A DNA stretch of 35,668 nt from Alphaproteobacteria bacterium (GTDB lineage: Bacteria; Bacteroidota; Bacteroidia; Chitinophagales; Chitinophagaceae): the NCBI GenBank assembly GCA_030053915.1, contig JASGCT010000021.1, positions 1 through 35,668 on the forward strand, given 5' to 3'. Below, in pieces: positions 34,101 to 35,668 of this stretch (within the stretch, counting starts at the first letter, position 1; each line of letters opens with the position of its first letter). The position numbers and the translations under genes were made by a program. Below the pieces are notes generated by a model. It ran no database searches, was not told the origin of the DNA, and was given only the letters and a program-made list of their open reading frames with translations.

Positions 34101-35668
34101 ACCACCGTCATTTAAAGGTGGGTCAAAATTAATTAAGGCACAAGAATTAGAAGGTAAAGCGCGTGCATTTCTAGGCGAATCTGGCACCGTAGCATCACGA
34201 AAATAGGCTATAATTGTATGCGTATCTGTAATATTTCTAAATACATAAACAGTATCTTTTGTAACTTGGCGTTTGTCCACAACCAAGCTATCGTAAAGTA
34301 CTGTATCGGCATATTTTATTGTAAATTTCAAGCTATCTCCGTACCTTACATTGGTATTGCCTAAAGGTGTAATAAAACCATTGCCAAATTTTAAACTTTT
34401 AATAATAATTTCATTTTGGCGATACTTGACAATGATACTATGATTATCAACCACCGTATCAAAAATATAACTAGAAGGATTTTGCTTCGTTAAAGCGTCG
34501 TTATAAATGCCGTCTATCCAAATACTATCTACACTATAATTTTCAATAGGACTAAAGGTAACTAATACATTTGAATAAGCTTTTATATTAGAACTAGGTG
34601 TAATAAATCCGTTAATAACTTGAGTTTCCAGTTTGATAAAACGCATATAATGATAACTCGCCACATCGCCTTGACCAAAGACGCTAATGATTTGATTATT
34701 TTTCATGGGTGTATCAATATTCATACCAAATGTTTTTAAAGAATTGGTATTTTTTAAGGCAATTGTAGCATTTGCATTCGTGGCAATTTGACTAATATTT
34801 TGCTCGTTTCGGGGCGATATTAAATCGGTTGAATTTGTATCACCCAAACTATTTATACTACCATTTTTATACAGAACAATTGTAAATTGGTTACCAGATG
34901 ATAAGGTTAAAGTAGAACGATTGTTTCTGTTCATTGAAAACAAATTAATAACGCCACCTTCATTTTTAGTCTCTAAAGTATCTAATGGTAAAATATTAAA
35001 TGATAAATAACCAATATAGGCGCTTATCGTATTCATTTTTTTCTGTTCAATATCTGGGAAACTACCAAAACTAAAAACTGAACTATCGGTTCGAATACCA
35101 AAATGATAATTTCGGGTTGGAAATATTTTTACTAAACTATTAGTAACAATTTCAGGGCTCAATCTTTCTGCCCAAGAAGTCGTTGTGCCATCAGACTTTA
35201 AGGCTAATATATATTGAGTACCTTGACTGGTACCGCCTAAGCCAATATCAATAATAGTACTATCAAAACGAATTGGTAAATTATTGATAAATCTACCACT
35301 CGTATCCCAACCTATCACGCTGCCATTGCTTTGTAGGGCAAAAGCAAAACGTCTCCCAGGAACAAAAGTTACTACATTTTGTAAAATTTTTGGTACAGCA
35401 ATTGTATTCCATGCTAAATACAATGCACTATCGTATAAACTTGGATAAATTCTGATTAACTTATATGGTAATATTCTATTTTGAACACCATAAAAATTTA
35501 AAGTATAGATATCAGAGGCGATATTTCGGGGCACAACAATTTGATATAAACTATCTTTACTATTTTGAATGGGCGTTTTAACAATGCTATTATTAAAAAA
35601 TACGGTTTCAAAACCTAATAAATTTTTCATGGTAATTCGTAGCAAGTTTCTACTAGTTATAAAAATTG
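28176..35668 (-). CDS. Giant T9SS-exported multi-domain surface protein, partial (N-terminus beyond right edge)
   Basis: The frame stays open to the window edge with no signal peptide, so the true start lies outside; in-window TTG 35645 and ATG 35630 are not convincing. From the N-terminal side: an IPT/TIG-like domain (to about 35460, with GFETVFFNNSIV and IVVPRNIASDIYTLNFYG); degenerate RCC1-like propeller repeats (about 35400-34680, with FALQSNGSVIGWD, ILALKSDGTTTSW, FGIRTDSSVFSFG); then about 19 bacterial-repeat modules of the divergent InlB B-repeat type (ingTITPSF, LDSIYINGIY, YTFKNI, GDSSIKVVYK); five fibronectin-III domains entering at VPDSP/RPDSP near 34180, 32770, 32035, 31085 and 30345; a SprB-like segment (about 28915-28650, with ITNNSCYGDSIGRIDLNV); and a type A sorting domain at the C-terminus (FNLFPNPANAVINL, SGVYFIKI). 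The sorting domain predicts T9SS export and surface attachment or release. Probably an adhesin or structural surface protein; ligand unknown. Confidence 0.88.
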   Translation of the reverse strand, partial: IFITSRNLLRITMKNLLGFETVFFNNSIVKTPIQNSKDSLYQIVVPRNIASDIYTLNFYGVQNRILPYKLIRIYPSLYDSALYLAWNTIAVPKILQNVVTFVPGRRFAFALQSNGSVIGWDTSGRFINNLPIRFDSTIIDIGLGGTSQGTQYILALKSDGTTTSWAERLSPEIVTNSLVKIFPTRNYHFGIRTDSSVFSFGSFPDIEQKKMNTISAYIGYLSFNILPLDTLETKNEGGVINLFSMNRNNRSTLTLSSGNQFTIVLYKNGSINSLGDTNSTDLISPRNEQNISQIATNANATIALKNTNSLKTFGMNIDTPMKNNQIISVFGQGDVASYHYMRFIKLETQVINGFITPSSNIKAYSNVLVTFSPIENYSVDSIWIDGIYNDALTKQNPSSYIFDTVVDNHSIIVKYRQNEIIIKSLKFGNGFITPLGNTNVRYGDSLKFTIKYADTVLYDSLVVDKRQVTKDTVYVFRNITDTHTIIAYFRDATVPDSPRNARALPSNSCALINFDPPLNDGGLPILKYVVTSTSNGLNLRDTITSTSVQICGLTNGLPYQFFIRAINIKGASLPTRTNVVVPTDGFKIINVRVVNGKTPSNFISIADGLDTLISFQNDTGYSLDSIYINNVFNPILTAQKLTNYTFVNVTGDSSIRVVYKLDSFKIYTSVVNGFITPRDSFKTTFKDLAEVGFSPATFYILDSIFINKKYDTKLTRLNATSYTFRKVLGDSSIRVVYKKQILNITTSVVNGQISASRDIDFFDSIRVTYLKENDNYIIDSVIVDGMLRNDSMQGFTFRNIQNSHSIKVVYKLKSFIISTLAINGIITPTFSVKVLSNPRVTYSGVDFTYRLDSVWINNIYSRSASDSIRGYTFNNVRGDSSIRVSFKKNTFIIRSSKLGGGQILPLGDVEVFPDSNQTFVIMYPDTIVYDSLVVDGIKVIKRDTFTFFNVSMNHTIQAYFSDVNVPDSPQNAQAVAGSSKATISFSLPLSNGGAPILFYTISYFNNGNLIEMQVPNAGSYVISGLSNDQAYTFNIYAHNIKGRSLPARTNAVVPILDLKSIFVTKIYDDTTYLDTLKIEINRDTIINYQPLSNYIIDSVFINNVYYENLKSLTMYQFRDIRGDSGIKIKYKYTGYTITTQVFGNGTVTPLWIIKIGANRDTSVSISHSNLSIYDSLVIDNENINDTPSIYNFTNVTSNHTLKAYFTKIGRPDSPQMARAVAGNSKASILFAYPLSDSGGKVLFYTVYSTSNGIQIQISNPNAPILISGLTNGLSYDFLVTATNIAGESDAAHIYNVVPQAHLILVNTEVINGTITPSFSTLINTDSTIHYQGELGTILDSIYINGRYDSQITADSITAYTFKNIRDDSAIKVVYKIRQFNILTSAVHGYISMPFKVNYNMDARVSFQPDAGYTLDSVFINNRYIQDISNKFSYIFKNVTADSVIKVIFKPIVYDIQSAVMGLGNITPLGNVKVRQDSTQIFIISYGDTVRYDSLVVDNIKVMAKDTFIFPNVRTHHTIVAYFTEIKVPDSPQNAMATVLNKSAEISFNTPLSDGGAPILYYKIYYDSLGILVFLDTTTWSPIIIKNLVDKPYTFYIKAVNRRGESLPARTQTVQPTNYNYIFISKIYNTLTIDTIQVNNGQDTTLTILGLPNFVADSVFYNGVYQSNLKGFNNITLHFQNITGDSFVRIVYRFVNGFKLITKVYGNGTISPSGTSFIFANTDTTVTISHPVNSRYDSIKINGILQDTLFLKYPIRSINKDYLIEAYFSYIGRPDSPQNAIAIPGNRKAVISFDYPKTDSGSVVLYYTIYYTLNGVTQSQTSTNSPVTLSGLINGQTYSIQVTATNIVGESIKTRTFYVTPQANIFIITTEVRNGTITPSFNIRGIPDSTIRYAPLEGYTLDSIYINGIYHAQITRDSISAYTFKNILGDSSIKVVYKLKQFTIHIEVVNGTISGLNQVKYNENILIQFRPTIGYGLDSIYINGIYNNILSMSGVTSYRFDNVKADSSIKVVYKLLYFTITTVVKGGTISDTIRNVIYGSRYKITFNPLKGYFLDSLIINGRYEPEYYNKLIDSYIFNNVLGDSSIYVVFAPKEFDVMSTIGGDVLGGSITPLGINKVKFDGYILFTIDLNYGFVVDSLIIDGVLIPYTKNFEFFNVDSNHTIHVVFRRDLFRITHLSNYGGVFNPAKDTDVNLGNNYTFNVLPFSGYIIDSVFLNDASLPVNNFNNTYFIYTISNVNQFYRVRVVFKQILLSISYRNFKFKITNNSCYGDSIGRIDLNVDSFAYYKYEFIDLNGNISYDSFLGTSFLIGSKLKAGDYTIKIWFKGFQNLFVGTYYLKVTEPKPITEFSSIRIEKKTIILNLEGAPDFYVSINNNTWNLKPSTTSLPLQNGINKIVVKSFKNCLDSIVETIYISSGFNLFPNPANAVINLVFEDAETELNFEVYNNNGQLIDKGFKQFLGGVSAKNIQLNIEGYPSGVYFIKILNGQAKGFYRFIKN
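28179..28430 (-). other. T9SS type A sorting domain of the giant protein
   Basis: The last 80 or so residues follow the usual pattern: LFPNPANAVINLVF, then VYNNNGQLIDKG, then YPSGVYFIKI, GFYRFIKN. Such domains are recognised by the type IX secretion machinery and removed or used for surface anchoring. Confidence 0.88.
29619..31310 (-). repeat. Giant-protein superunit, copy 2 (564 codons)
   Basis: On the coding strand this segment reads B-type repeat, fibronectin-III, A-type repeat, B-type repeat, fibronectin-III, A-type repeat, A-type repeat. Every domain has its best-looking counterpart at the same place in the preceding copy, e.g. SKIY with TKIY, YGNGTISP with FGNGTVTP, and ITRDSISAYTFKNI with ITADSITAYTFKNI. 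Edges were set from aligned Tyr/Phe starts of the first module. Confidence 0.75.
31311..32996 (-). repeat. Giant-protein superunit, copy 1 (562 codons)
   Basis: Same seven-domain order as the copy that follows it in the protein, with only two codons difference in total length. The copies are diverged at residue level, mostly conserving turns and hydrophobic positions, so the duplication is old rather than an assembly artefact. Confidence 0.75.

Noticed and set aside
28916..34600. CRISPR-like or satellite repeats
   Set aside because: The repetitive signal is diverged coding repeats keeping one reading frame, without short identical repeats and unique spacers.
35630..35645. Start of the giant protein at TTG 35645 or ATG 35630
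   Set aside because: The frame stays open to the edge, no signal peptide follows, and a T9SS cargo needs one; the start must be outside the window.

Overview
This window is a contiguous, strongly AT-rich piece of a Bacteroidota chromosome. The evidence is a SusC/SusD pair, type IX secretion (T9SS) sorting signals, TAnnTTTG promoter boxes just upstream of many genes, absence of obvious Shine-Dalgarno motifs, and the Bacteroidota-specific order rpmB-rpmG-DUF4295-ftsY. The style of the ychF and glutaryl-CoA dehydrogenase proteins suggests Chitinophagales or a near relative, but that is an impression rather than a placement. No tRNA, rRNA, CRISPR array, insertion sequence or prophage was seen.

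Left part (1-5807, all minus strand): the start of a secreted protein whose C-terminus runs off the left edge in a tandem-repeated linker, then a susC-susD outer-membrane uptake pair without neighbouring enzymes.

Middle (5981-27955): mostly housekeeping genes in short operons. A long TamB-like protein starting at TTG is followed by valS, an HD-domain hydrolase and a DUF3810 zincin-like membrane protein. These converge with no gap on the minus-strand operon rpmB-rpmG-DUF4295-ftsY-polyprenyl synthase (translation, membrane targeting, isoprenoids). Then come a LolD-type ATPase with L-serine ammonia-lyase, glutaryl-CoA dehydrogenase with shikimate kinase, enolase, a DUF1800-DUF1501 pair, ychF and gpsA. 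The 57-codon DUF4295 gene and a 52-codon candidate at 28012-28170 are small genes that are easily missed.

Right part (28176-right edge, minus strand): one very large open frame of about 2,490 codons whose N-terminus lies outside the window. It reads as a T9SS-exported surface protein: an IPT/TIG-like start, degenerate RCC1-like repeats, about 19 bacterial-repeat (divergent InlB B-repeat-like) modules interleaved with 5 fibronectin-III domains, a SprB-like segment and a type A sorting domain. Inside it, a seven-domain block of 562-564 residues is present twice in tandem. This is the most distinctive structure in the window.

The intergenic spaces are short; none exceeds 300 bases. Eight genes have a match to the Bacteroidota -7 box close upstream, often only 8-20 bases from the start codon, suggesting very short leaders. 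Enolase is the exception: it has a leader of about 70 bases holding a 17-codon ORF that begins with the same 11 bases as the enolase gene.
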